Below, piece by piece: positions 1 to 6,663 of a stretch of 6,663 nt of DNA. The position numbers were made by a program, and so were the translations under genes. The notes below the pieces were generated by a model. That model was not told the origin of the DNA. It worked only from the letters and a program-made list of their open reading frames with translations, and did not search any database. This stretch comes from Akkermansiaceae bacterium (GTDB taxonomy: Bacteria; Verrucomicrobiota; Verrucomicrobiia; Verrucomicrobiales; Akkermansiaceae), in assembly GCA_025457805.1 (NCBI GenBank), contig JALOTR010000167.1, positions 1 through 6,663 of the forward strand. Direction: 5' to 3'. Numbering within the stretch: position 1 is the first letter of the stretch; every line of letters begins with the position of its first letter.

Positions 1-1
1 G

Positions 2-349
2 ATCACGGATATAAACAAGGCGGTCTCGCTTCCGGCGATCGCCTTTGCAGAACTTCTGCTGGAGCGCCTCGGTGATGATCCGGAGGCGAATGGCGTGGAC
101 AATCTTCCCTACGGCAGCATCGAGCACATGCGCGATTGCCTGCGCGAGTTGAGGGCCAAACAAAGCAAGTCCACCAAACTCGTCGTGCGCCATCTCGAAC
201 AGGATGTGCTTTTCCGCACGCTACATCGCGGATTCTTCGTGGCGGCGGCGGGTGGAGCGTTCCGATTCTTCCCCATGCCCAGCCGTGAGGAACTGGATAC
301 GACCTATTACCCGTGGTGGCGCTCCGCCCTTCGTTCGGCGGGCCTCTGA
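2..349 (+). CDS. C-terminal part of an unrecognised protein (5' end outside the window)
   Basis: The reading frame is open from the left edge and ends at TGA 347-349, giving 115 visible residues. The GTG at 95 is in frame, but coding continues upstream of it without a stop, so the gene almost certainly starts outside the window. I do not recognise the family. The visible part has a hydrophobic helical stretch (AFAELLLERLG), then a charged, probably amphipathic helix (EHMRDCLRELRAKQ, then KLVVRHLEQD), then a small hydrophobic segment (FFVAAAGGAFRFFPM), and an aromatic, basic tail (TTYYPWWRSALRSAGL). No catalytic motif is evident. hppA begins 32 bp after its stop on the same strand with no terminator between, so read-through into hppA is possible. 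That this is a real gene is fairly secure; its function is unknown. Confidence 0.65.
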   Translation: MTDINKAVSLPAIAFAELLLERLGDDPEANGVDNLPYGSIEHMRDCLRELRAKQSKSTKLVVRHLEQDVLFRTLHRGFFVAAAGGAFRFFPMPSREELDTTYYPWWRSALRSAGL

Positions 350-381
350 AATTCCTATTATCATTTTCAACCAACAATATC

Positions 382-2586
382 ATGCAATCTCATTTATTCT
401 GGCTTGTGCCGGCCGCATCCTTGCTCGCGCTGGGATTTGCGGCCTTTTTTTATACGCGCATGAAAGCGCAACCGGAGGGCACGCCCCTCATGAAGGAAAT
501 CGCCCAGCACGTCCGTGAAGGCGCGATGGCATATCTCCAGCAACAATACAAGGTGGTGGCCATTGTGTTTGCCATCATCACCATCCTGTTCGCGTGGATG
601 GCCTACGGGCTCCATTTGCAGAACAAATGGGTGCCCTTTGCCTTCCTCACCGGCGGTCTGTTTTCAGGACTCGCCGGTTTTTTTGGCATGAAAACCGCGA
701 CTTATGCCGCCGCTCGCGTCGCGCATGCCGCCAGCATCTCGCTCGACCAGGGACTCAAGCTCGCCTTCCGCAGTGGTGCCGTCATGGGCCTTGTGGTGGT
801 GGGGCTTGCGTTGTTGGATATATCAATCTGGTTTCTCGTCCTCAACTTCTTCGTCGCGGATGCGGATCCATCCCACAAGCTGCTCACCATCACCACCACC
901 ATGCTCACCTTCGGCATGGGTGCTTCCTTGCAAGCGCTCTTCGCCCGCGTGGGTGGCGGCATTTTCACCAAGGCGGCGGACGTCGGGGCTGACCTCGTCG
1001 GCAAGGTGGAAGCCGGCATTCCGGAAGATGATCCGCGCAACCCGGCGACGATTGCGGACAACGTGGGCGACAATGTGGGTGATGTGGCAGGCATGGGAGC
1101 GGATTTGTATGAATCCTATGTCGGCTCCATCCTCGCCACGGCTGCGCTCGGTGCGGCGGCGTTTTCGCAGATCAATGATCCGGTTTCCGGATTCAAAGCG
1201 GTGATCGCGCCGATGGTGATTGCTGCAATCGGCACGGCCTTTTCCATCATCGGCATCTTCGCTGTGCATACCAAGGCAGGCGCAACGCAACGCGATCTGC
1301 TCAACGCCTTGGGAAGAGGCATCAACCTGAGTTCGGTCCTGATCTTCATCGCCTCGTTCTTCGTCTTGAAATGGCTGGGTCTTCCCAACTATGCCGGCAT
1401 CTGGGGTGCCATCGTGGTGGGTCTGATCACGGGCATCGTGATTGGCAAGGCAACCGAGTATTTCACCTCACAGGAATTCAAGCCCACCAAGGACATCGCC
1501 CAGAATGCCATGACCGGTCCGGCCACGGTGATCATTTCAGGACTCGGCACCGGGATGTTATCTACGGTGGTTCCAGTAGTTGCTGTGGTTGTCGGCACTA
1601 CGCTGGCGTATTGCCTCGCGGCTGGCAGTTGGCATTTCTCGCCTGCCAGCATGTCGATGGGCTTGTATGGCATCGGCATTGCAGCCGTGGGCATGCTTTC
1701 CACGCTTGGCATCACCCTGGCAACGGATGCCTATGGCCCCATCGCGGACAACGCAGGAGGCAATGCCGAGATGGCGGGCCTGCCACCGGAAGTGCGGATG
1801 CGCACGGATGCGCTGGATTCGCTGGGCAACACCACCGCCGCCACAGGCAAGGGATTTGCCATCGGATCCGCTGCTCTAACAGCCCTCGCGCTGTTGGCAT
1901 CCTATGTGGAGGAACTTAAAATCGCGATGATCCATGCCGGCCAGAAAACCATGGACGTCGCCGGTGAGGCGGTGCCGATCATCAGCGCCACGCTCACCCA
2001 GTTCATGACCCACTTCGAGGTGCATCTTCTCAATCCGAAAGTGATCCTCGGGGTATTCCTCGGCTCCATGATGTCCTTCATCTTCTGCGGACTCACAATC
2101 AACGCCGTGGGCCGTGCCGCCGCGAGCATGGTGGAGGAAGTGCGCAGGCAGTTCCGTGAAAAACCGGGCATCCTCAAAGGCGAGGACAAACCCGATTATG
2201 CCCGCTGCGTGGCCATTTCCACACTCGGTGCCCAGCGTGAAATGGTGCTGCCCTCCATGCTCGCCGTGGCCACTCCCGTCATCACCGGATTGATCTTCGG
2301 CGTGCCGGGTGTGTTCGGATTGCTGGCAGGCGGTCTTTCCACCGGCTTTGTGCTTGCCGTCTTCATGGCCAACTCGGGTGGCGCATGGGACAATGCCAAG
2401 AAATACGTCGAAGAAGGTCACCTCGGCGGCAAAGGCTCACCCGCCCACAAGGCGACTGTCATTGGCGATACCGTGGGCGATCCCTTCAAGGACACCGCAG
2501 GCCCCAGCCTCAACATCCTCATCAAACTCATGAGCATGGTTTCCATCGTCACTGCCGGAGTGAACGTGGCTTTCACCCTGTTCTGA
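382..2586 (+). CDS. hppA: K+-dependent membrane-bound pyrophosphatase (Na+ or Na+/H+ pump)
   Basis: This integral inner-membrane enzyme hydrolyses cytoplasmic pyrophosphate to two phosphates and uses the energy to pump cations outward. It is full length at 734 residues; the family has about 16 membrane helices. Substrate and Mg-binding motifs are intact: [11 protein letters not shown] at 200-210, [20 protein letters not shown] at 215-234, [16 protein letters not shown] at 449-464 and [17 protein letters not shown] at 695-711. In [10 protein letters not shown] the diagnostic residues are A486 and G489, whereas K+-independent enzymes carry Lys and Thr there, so K+ dependence is predicted. The gate glutamate E244 lies three residues after D241, as in the Na+-pumping Thermotoga enzyme. 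T90, F94, D146 and probably M174 match the signature I recall for dual Na+/H+ pumps. The ATG at 382 was chosen because the first membrane helix follows at once; the in-frame GTG at 313 would add 23 residues overlapping the upstream gene. There is no clear Shine-Dalgarno sequence. A strong terminator follows. Confidence 0.97.
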   Translation: MQSHLFWLVPAASLLALGFAAFFYTRMKAQPEGTPLMKEIAQHVREGAMAYLQQQYKVVAIVFAIITILFAWMAYGLHLQNKWVPFAFLTGGLFSGLAGFFGMKTATYAAARVAHAASISLDQGLKLAFRSGAVMGLVVVGLALLDISIWFLVLNFFVADADPSHKLLTITTTMLTFGMGASLQALFARVGGGIFTKAADVGADLVGKVEAGIPEDDPRNPATIADNVGDNVGDVAGMGADLYESYVGSILATAALGAAAFSQINDPVSGFKAVIAPMVIAAIGTAFSIIGIFAVHTKAGATQRDLLNALGRGINLSSVLIFIASFFVLKWLGLPNYAGIWGAIVVGLITGIVIGKATEYFTSQEFKPTKDIAQNAMTGPATVIISGLGTGMLSTVVPVVAVVVGTTLAYCLAAGSWHFSPASMSMGLYGIGIAAVGMLSTLGITLATDAYGPIADNAGGNAEMAGLPPEVRMRTDALDSLGNTTAATGKGFAIGSAALTALALLASYVEELKIAMIHAGQKTMDVAGEAVPIISATLTQFMTHFEVHLLNPKVILGVFLGSMMSFIFCGLTINAVGRAAASMVEEVRRQFREKPGILKGEDKPDYARCVAISTLGAQREMVLPSMLAVATPVITGLIFGVPGVFGLLAGGLSTGFVLAVFMANSGGAWDNAKKYVEEGHLGGKGSPAHKATVIGDTVGDPFKDTAGPSLNILIKLMSMVSIVTAGVNVAFTLF

Positions 2587-2609
2587 CAACTGCGCCCGAA
2601 CCCATCCAC

Positions 2610-2648
2610 ACCACTGCGGGGAACCTTCTCCGCAGTGGTTTTTGTTTT
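2610..2648 (+). terminator. Rho-independent terminator of hppA
   Basis: A perfect 10-bp inverted repeat, ACCACTGCGG at 2610-2619 and CCGCAGTGGT at 2630-2639, flanks a 10-nt loop. Within the loop, further G-U, G-C and A-U pairs could lengthen the stem. It is followed directly by TTTTTGTTTT (2639-2648). The stem starts 23 bp after the hppA stop codon. This is a textbook intrinsic terminator and separates hppA from the sulfatase gene transcriptionally. Confidence 0.93.
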
Positions 2649-2651
2649 GCG

Positions 2652-2698
2652 TGAATTCTTTCCGCCGCCTGTTTTCTTCCCCTTTCCGTAAGAATTCA
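2652..2698. repeat. Spaced inverted repeat upstream of the sulfatase gene
   Basis: TGAATTCTT at 2652-2660 and its exact reverse complement AAGAATTCA at 2690-2698 are separated by 29 bp. Each arm contains the palindrome GAATTC. A 7-bp direct repeat CTTTCCG also occurs at 2658-2664 and 2682-2688. The element lies between the hppA terminator and the sulfatase start, in the only intergenic space that can hold that gene's promoter. It could be a paired operator or a weak RNA hairpin, but no T-tract follows, so it is not a terminator. Arms of this length can arise by chance, and no regulator is identified. Confidence 0.4.
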
Positions 2699-2744
2699 TC
2701 TGCCACCGGCGTTAGTTCCCATTCCAAAAACCCAAAACCGATCC

Positions 2745-4232
2745 GTGAAATTCATACTCCCCTTATTCCTTGCCGCCACAATCCTGCATGCTGCCGAGAA
2801 ACCCAACATCCTCCTCCTCTACGCGGATGATCTCGGCTACGGCGATCTCGGCTGTTACAATTCGAAGTCGAAAATCCCCACTCCGCAACTCGACAAGCTG
2901 GCGGCTGGAGGCATGCGTTTCACCGATGCGCACAGCTCCTCGGGCATCTGCTCGCCCTCGCGTTTCGCCATGCTTACCGGCCGCCACCATTGGCGCGATT
3001 TCCACGGCATCGTCGATGCGTTTGGCAAGTCGGTCTTCAAACCGGAACGCCTCACGCTTCCCGAGATGCTGCAAGCCAAGGGATACCGAACCGCCGCCAT
3101 CGGCAAATGGCATCTGGGCTGGGATTGGAATGCGATCCGCAAACCGGGTTCCAAGAAAAACGGCATCCGGCCCGAGGACTTCGATTGGTCCAAGCCCATC
3201 CCGGACGGCCCTTGTGCGCATGGGTTCGACCACTACTTCGGCGACGAAGTGATCAATTTTCCGCCATACTGTTGGATCGAGGATGACAAAGTCCTCAAAG
3301 CACCCGACACCATGATGGATGTAACCAAGTGGAAAACGATCAAGGAAGGAAACTGGGAATGCCGCCCTGGCCCGATGAGCAGCGATTGGGATCCCTATCA
3401 GAATCTTCCGGAAACCACCCGCCGCGGAGTGGAATACATCAAGGCGCAAAAGAATGCTGAAAAACCCTTCTTTCTCTACTTCGCCTTTCCCTCACCTCAC
3501 GCGCCGATCATTCCGAATGATCGTTTCGATGGCAAATCCAAGGCCGGTGCCTTCGGTGATTTTGTATGTGAAACCGATGACTCCGTCGGCCAACTCCTCC
3601 AGGCACTTGAGGATGCGGGTCTATCCGATAACACCCTCGTCATCTTCTCCGCAGACAATGGCCCCGAGCATTACGCATGGGAACGTGATGAGAAGCATGA
3701 TCACTGGTCGGCACATCCGCTGCGCGGGCTGAAGCGGGATATCTATGAAGGCGGCCACCGTGTGCCGACGATCATCAAGTGGCCGGGTGTGACCCCGGCG
3801 GGCAAGGTTTCCCATGCGCTTATCTCGCAGATTGATTTCATGGCTACAATCGCCGCCGCACTTGGCTTCGAACTGCCTGCCGATGCCGCGGAGGATTCGC
3901 ATAATCAACTGCCTTTGCTCAAAGGTGAAACAGCAACAGTCCGCAGCACCCATATCCACAACACGAAGGTAAACCACTACGCCATTCGCCACGGCAAGTG
4001 GCTATTGATCAATGCGGACACCGGTTATCTGCGCAATCCACCTGCATCCTGGAACCAAAAACATGGAATGCCTGCCGATGACAAATCACCGGTGGAACTT
4101 TATGACCTCGAAAACGACATCGGCCAAAAACACAATCTCGCTGCCCAGCACCCGGAGCGCGTCACCGAGCTGCAAGCCCTCTTGAAAAAGATCCGCACCC
4201 AAGGCCATTCCGCACCGCGCCTGGCCAAGTGA
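2745..4232 (+). CDS. Secreted formylglycine-dependent sulfatase (arylsulfatase A-like)
   Basis: This enzyme hydrolyses sulfate esters; the substrate cannot be read from sequence, but sulfated glycans are usual for such enzymes. It is full length at 495 residues. Residues 1-17 are a Sec signal peptide ([17 protein letters not shown]), likely cleaved before E18, placing it in the periplasm or outside. The S1-type sulfatase core is complete: metal ligands D28-D29 in [11 protein letters not shown]; the C69-S-P-S-R73 motif whose cysteine is converted to formylglycine by a separate maturase; R80 in LTGR; K121 and H123 in GKWHLG; GFDHYFG at 160-166; H252 in SPHAP; D304 and N305 in ADNGPEH; and K330 in [16 protein letters not shown]. 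The C-terminal [16 protein letters not shown] is typical. The GTG start is supported by the signal peptide that follows it, though no clear ribosome-binding site precedes it. The phosphatase gene lies 54 bp downstream without an intervening terminator, suggesting one transcript. No maturase gene is present in the window. Confidence 0.95.
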   Translation: MKFILPLFLAATILHAAEKPNILLLYADDLGYGDLGCYNSKSKIPTPQLDKLAAGGMRFTDAHSSSGICSPSRFAMLTGRHHWRDFHGIVDAFGKSVFKPERLTLPEMLQAKGYRTAAIGKWHLGWDWNAIRKPGSKKNGIRPEDFDWSKPIPDGPCAHGFDHYFGDEVINFPPYCWIEDDKVLKAPDTMMDVTKWKTIKEGNWECRPGPMSSDWDPYQNLPETTRRGVEYIKAQKNAEKPFFLYFAFPSPHAPIIPNDRFDGKSKAGAFGDFVCETDDSVGQLLQALEDAGLSDNTLVIFSADNGPEHYAWERDEKHDHWSAHPLRGLKRDIYEGGHRVPTIIKWPGVTPAGKVSHALISQIDFMATIAAALGFELPADAAEDSHNQLPLLKGETATVRSTHIHNTKVNHYAIRHGKWLLINADTGYLRNPPASWNQKHGMPADDKSPVELYDLENDIGQKHNLAAQHPERVTELQALLKKIRTQGHSAPRLAK

Positions 4233-4286
4233 GTCGTTCCTTGCTCCATTTCCAACATTTCTAACAACCGTTATCGTTGCGTCGTC

Positions 4287-5969
4287 ATGAGAATCAAACC
4301 CACGCTCTTTTTATATGCTGCCTTGAGCATTTTTCCGGTTTCCGCCCAGGGCGATGATCCCGGCGAGCCCCCGGTCAAGGCACCGTTCTTGAAAAAGGAA
4401 GACTCGCTTTGCGTGAATGATTGGTGGAACCGCCCTGCCAACCCGATCATCGATTTGAAAGTGCCGCGGGATCAGGTGGTGTGCTTCGGAATTTATACTG
4501 CGCACAAGGGCATCCTCAAGCTGACGGCCCAACTCTATCCGCTCTATCCGAAAGAAAGCCGCGAGGTCCGCTTGGAGCTTGAGAAAGACGGAGCCTGGAA
4601 GGAAGTCGCGCGCCAGAGGGTGAATGATCTTGGCTGGTCCACGACCTTTCGGTTGGAAAATTGGGATACGGCATCGGATATCAAATACCGGCTGCTCCAC
4701 GGCGAGAAGGCTTCGTTTGAGGGACTCATCCGCAAGAGTCCGGATGTAAAGGAGGAGATCTCCGTCGCCGCGCTTTCCTGCAACTCGAATCAGGATCGTG
4801 GCTTGAGGCCCGAGTATGTGCGCAACATCAATCATCAGGATCCTGATCTGGTGTTTTTTGCGGGTGATCAAAGTTATGATCATACGGAACACACGGCGGC
4901 GTGGTTGAAGTTTGGCCTGGCCTTCCGTGATATCTTCCGCAGCCGGCCCTGCCTGACGATTCCGGATGACCATGACATCGGCCAGGGCAATCTCTGGGGC
5001 GAAAACGGCAAGATCGCGCGCAAGGTGGAGGGCAACGATGGCGGATATTTCTACCATCATGAGTATGTGAAAATGGTAGAACGCCAGCAGTGTGGACACT
5101 TGCCGGATCCGTATGATCCCGCTCCGGTGGAGCAGGGCATCGGAGTTTACTATACTTCACTTCTGTTAGGTGGTGTGGATTTCGCCATCATTGAGGATCG
5201 CAAGTTCAAGACCGGCCCGTTGGGAAGACATCCGATGAAAGGTCCGCGGCCGGATCACATTCTCGATCCCAACTACGATCCCAAGGTGATCGATACGCCG
5301 GGACTGCAACTGCTCGGCGGGCGTCAGGAAAAATTTCTCGCCGCATGGGCGGATCAGCGGGAGGGAGTGCGCATGAAAGCGGTGCTTTCGCAAACCGGCT
5401 TCTGTGGCGGCGCGCATCTTCACGGTGGCCGCAGCAACCGCCTGCATGCGGATCTGGATTCCAATGGCTGGCCGCAGTCCGGACGCAACAAGGCGCTGGA
5501 GTTGATCCAAAAGGCGAAGGCGGTCCACATCGCCGGAGACCAACATCTCGCCACGGTGGTGCGTCATGGTTTGGCCGAATTCCGCGATGGCCCCTGGGCA
5601 TTTGTGGTGCCCGCCATCGTCAACAACTACTACGGACGCTGGTGGTGGCCGGAGGATGGGAAACCCGGCGCGAATCCCATCGCCAATTCACCGCTGCAAT
5701 GGACCGGCGACTATCTCGATGGATTCCATAACAAGATCACGATGTATGCTTATGCCAATCCCGATGAAAAGCGCAGCGCGATCACCGCATGGGAAAGGGG
5801 TAAAACGAATGATCCCAAGCCGATGGATGGCCGGGGCGATGGATATGGACTCATTCGTTTCCGCAAGGCCAGCGGCGAAGTCACCTTCGAGTGCTGGCCG
5901 CGTTTTGCGGATGTGACGAAGCCGGATGCGAAACAATTCCCCGGCTGGCCCATCACGGTGAAGCCGTGA
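4287..5969 (+). CDS. Secreted PhoD-like metallophosphatase (alkaline phosphatase D / phosphodiesterase family)
   Basis: A probable extracytoplasmic phosphomono- or phosphodiesterase of 560 residues. Residues 1-20 are a signal peptide (MRIKPTLFLYAALSIFPVSA), likely cleaved before Q21. Residues of about 35-155 look like the beta-rich N-terminal domain of PhoD enzymes, and the metallophosphatase domain follows. Conserved sites are S164-C165-N166, G193-D194-Q195-S196-Y197-D198-H199, P226-D227-D228-H229-D230 with N235 nearby, and G417-D418-Q419-H420. By analogy with Bacillus PhoD, C165, D194 and Y197 would hold iron, with D418 and H420 at the second metal site. PhoD proteins usually have Trp before DDH, whereas this one has Pro. 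The gene starts 54 bp after the sulfatase stop and probably shares its transcript. The signal peptide supports the ATG at 4287; no clear Shine-Dalgarno sequence precedes it. The substrate is unknown, and the name phoD should not be read as proof of Pho-regulon control. Confidence 0.88.
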   Translation: MRIKPTLFLYAALSIFPVSAQGDDPGEPPVKAPFLKKEDSLCVNDWWNRPANPIIDLKVPRDQVVCFGIYTAHKGILKLTAQLYPLYPKESREVRLELEKDGAWKEVARQRVNDLGWSTTFRLENWDTASDIKYRLLHGEKASFEGLIRKSPDVKEEISVAALSCNSNQDRGLRPEYVRNINHQDPDLVFFAGDQSYDHTEHTAAWLKFGLAFRDIFRSRPCLTIPDDHDIGQGNLWGENGKIARKVEGNDGGYFYHHEYVKMVERQQCGHLPDPYDPAPVEQGIGVYYTSLLLGGVDFAIIEDRKFKTGPLGRHPMKGPRPDHILDPNYDPKVIDTPGLQLLGGRQEKFLAAWADQREGVRMKAVLSQTGFCGGAHLHGGRSNRLHADLDSNGWPQSGRNKALELIQKAKAVHIAGDQHLATVVRHGLAEFRDGPWAFVVPAIVNNYYGRWWWPEDGKPGANPIANSPLQWTGDYLDGFHNKITMYAYANPDEKRSAITAWERGKTNDPKPMDGRGDGYGLIRFRKASGEVTFECWPRFADVTKPDAKQFPGWPITVKP

Positions 5970-5978
5970 GCGAATGCA

Positions 5979-6663
5979 TCACTTCGACTCAACACCGCCA
6001 ATGCCGAGTTCGGCCCGCTTCTGAGATACCCGTTGGCGGGATACACCGATGTCGCGGGCGATGACGGAATCCATTTCCTTGCCCAACCGGGCAAGCACAT
6101 CGGGCGTCCAAAAGCTCGGGCGACCCGCTTTGATACGACAGGGCGGGATGCCAAGGGAGATGCGTTTGATGCGCACCGTGGCATGACCCAACCCGATTGT
6201 TTCAGCTACTTGCTTGTCGGTGAGCGTCCCAAGAAGGGCGATTTCCTTCTCGCTCCAATCCGAAAGGGAGCGCCTCGGCCGGTTGGGGGCCTTGCGCGGC
6301 TTGAAGGCCGGAATCCCGAGTTTGCGCCGGGTGATGGCGACGCTTCCCAGCGAGATTCCCAATGTCTCTGCCACGTCGGCATCGATTCTCTTGCCGAGCA
6401 TGGCGATTTCTTCAGGCGTCCAGTCGCGCCAGAAGTTGGAGCTTTTGGCATAGCAGGTGATGCCGAGGCTCTTGCGTTTGTTGAGGATGCTTTTCTGGGG
6501 AACTCCGAGCATGCGGGCGACTTCGGAATCCGGGTGTTTTCCAAGCAATGCAAGTTCCTTGGGTCCCCAAGTCAGATTGTAGAATGGCCGCGAAGGGGCG
6601 ATGCCCATCGTGCTGCGTTTCATGTAAACGATTCCGGTCGGCACACCGATCTGGCGGGCAAGC
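5979..6663 (-). CDS. Tandem helix-turn-helix repeat protein, N-terminus outside the window
   Basis: The stop codon is at 5979-5981 on the minus strand and the frame stays open to the right edge. The GTG at 6644-6642 could serve as a start, but the six codons before it (LARQIG) complete another repeat, so the gene very likely begins beyond the window. Numbering from that GTG, four complete 37-residue units occupy 26-62, 75-111, 130-166 and 179-215, and the end of a fifth finishes at 15. The consensus is W-[TSG]-P-x-E-[IL]-A-x-LG-K-x2-D-x2-VA-x2-[LI]-G-[VI]-x3-[ST]-V-x3-KR-x2-LG-I. The VA-x2-LGV-x3-SV-x3-KR-x2-LGI part looks like a helix-turn-helix, reminiscent of the GcrA N-terminal domain and of Myb-like modules. 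Linkers of 10, 12, 18 and 12 residues are basic. No catalytic domain or membrane segment is visible. DNA binding is inferred, and the role is unknown. It converges on the phosphatase gene with 9 bp between stop codons. Confidence 0.8.
   Translation of the reverse strand, partial: LARQIGVPTGIVYMKRSTMGIAPSRPFYNLTWGPKELALLGKHPDSEVARMLGVPQKSILNKRKSLGITCYAKSSNFWRDWTPEEIAMLGKRIDADVAETLGISLGSVAITRRKLGIPAFKPRKAPNRPRRSLSDWSEKEIALLGTLTDKQVAETIGLGHATVRIKRISLGIPPCRIKAGRPSFWTPDVLARLGKEMDSVIARDIGVSRQRVSQKRAELGIGGVESK
6000..6110 (-). repeat. Helix-turn-helix repeat unit 4 (C-terminal)
   Basis: This 37-codon unit opens with WTPDVLARLGK and closes with SQKRAELGI. Its helix-turn-helix portion is SVIARDIGVSRQRV. 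Only six residues (GGVESK) remain before the stop, so the repeat array ends the protein. Confidence 0.8.
6147..6257 (-). repeat. Helix-turn-helix repeat unit 3
   Basis: This 37-codon unit opens with WSEKEIALLGT and closes with IKRISLGI. Its helix-turn-helix portion is KQVAETIGLGHATV. It shares VAET with unit 2. The following 12-residue linker contains KAGRP. Confidence 0.8.
6312..6422 (-). repeat. Helix-turn-helix repeat unit 2
   Basis: This 37-codon unit opens with WTPEEIAMLGK and closes with ITRRKLGI. Its helix-turn-helix portion is ADVAETLGISLGSV. It is followed by the longest linker, 18 residues with seven Lys or Arg. Confidence 0.8.
6459..6569 (-). repeat. Helix-turn-helix repeat unit 1
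   Basis: This 37-codon unit opens with WGPKELALLGK and closes with LNKRKSLGI. Its helix-turn-helix portion is SEVARMLGVPQKSI. A 10-residue linker precedes it and a 12-residue linker containing Cys and two aromatic residues follows it. Confidence 0.8.
6600..6663 (-). repeat. Helix-turn-helix repeat unit 0 (C-terminal part only)
   Basis: Translated from the right edge, LARQIGVPTGIVYMKRSTMGI aligns with the second half of the complete units: A-x2-[LI]-G-V-x3-IV-x3-KR-x2-[LM]-GI. The match straddles the candidate GTG start at 6644-6642. This is the main evidence that the true start lies outside the window. Confidence 0.75.

Noticed and set aside
334..361. Possible sigma-70 promoter for hppA (TATTAT at 356-361)
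   Set aside because: The -10-like hexamer is good, but the region 16 bp upstream (TTCGGC) matches a -35 box poorly, and such hexamers are common by chance. hppA may instead be transcribed from upstream.
313..381. 23-residue N-terminal extension of the pyrophosphatase from a GTG at 313
   Set aside because: It would overlap the upstream gene by 37 bp and add a tail outside the family pattern. Starting at 382 gives 734 residues, with signature residues at the numbers recalled for the B. vulgatus enzyme.
3..383. 126-codon minus-strand frame over the left-edge gene
   Set aside because: Its Arg/Pro/Cys-rich composition is typical of an antisense shadow. The plus-strand frame through the same bases is open from the edge and gives a more natural protein.
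382..2586. Riboswitch or structured RNA leader controlling hppA
   Set aside because: Only 32 bp separate hppA from the upstream gene, which leaves no space for a known riboswitch class.
2763..3449. 228-codon open frame antisense to the sulfatase gene
   Set aside because: It is a shadow of the sulfatase codons, without a recognisable domain, signal peptide or upstream initiation region.
4233..4286. Small hairpin (CAAC/GTTG) between the sulfatase and phosphatase genes
   Set aside because: It has only four base pairs and no T-tract, so it cannot be called a terminator and does not argue against an operon.
4311..5099. 262-codon open frame antisense to the phosphatase gene
   Set aside because: It lies wholly inside a well-supported gene. 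Its translation shows no family motif, and its length is expected from codon bias on the opposite strand.
5960..5986. Bulged hairpin (GAA-GTGA / TCAC-TTC) at the convergent junction
   Set aside because: It is short and interrupted by a three-base bulge, and no T-tract follows on either strand. It does not qualify as a bidirectional terminator.

Overview
The window reads as an ordinary chromosomal stretch of a Gram-negative bacterium, most likely of the Verrucomicrobiota or the wider PVC group. This is an inference from four things: a secreted formylglycine sulfatase beside a secreted PhoD-type phosphatase, a K+-dependent membrane pyrophosphatase of a kind known from Akkermansia and Bacteroides, moderately high GC, and gene starts without clear Shine-Dalgarno sequences. 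No rRNA, tRNA, CRISPR array, insertion sequence or phage gene is visible.

Layout: (1) positions 2-349 (+), the last 115 codons of an unrecognised gene; (2) 382-2586 (+), hppA, a complete 734-residue ion-pumping pyrophosphatase, followed at 2610-2648 by a strong intrinsic terminator; (3) a 158-bp intergenic region with a spaced inverted repeat at 2652-2698; (4) 2745-4232 (+), a secreted arylsulfatase-type enzyme; (5) 4287-5969 (+), a secreted PhoD-like metallophosphatase 54 bp downstream, probably co-transcribed with the sulfatase; (6) on the minus strand, converging on gene 5 with only 9 bp between stop codons, a gene running off the right edge and made almost entirely of tandem 37-residue helix-turn-helix-like repeats.

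How they fit together: the pyrophosphatase is a housekeeping energy-conserving pump with its own terminator, so it is transcriptionally separate from what follows. The sulfatase and phosphatase form a likely two-gene unit that removes sulfate and phosphate esters outside the cytoplasm, for example from glycans or phosphodiesters. The repeat protein points the other way and looks like a DNA-binding protein with at least five repeat units. It is the least ordinary item here. Nothing in the sequence ties it functionally to the hydrolases.
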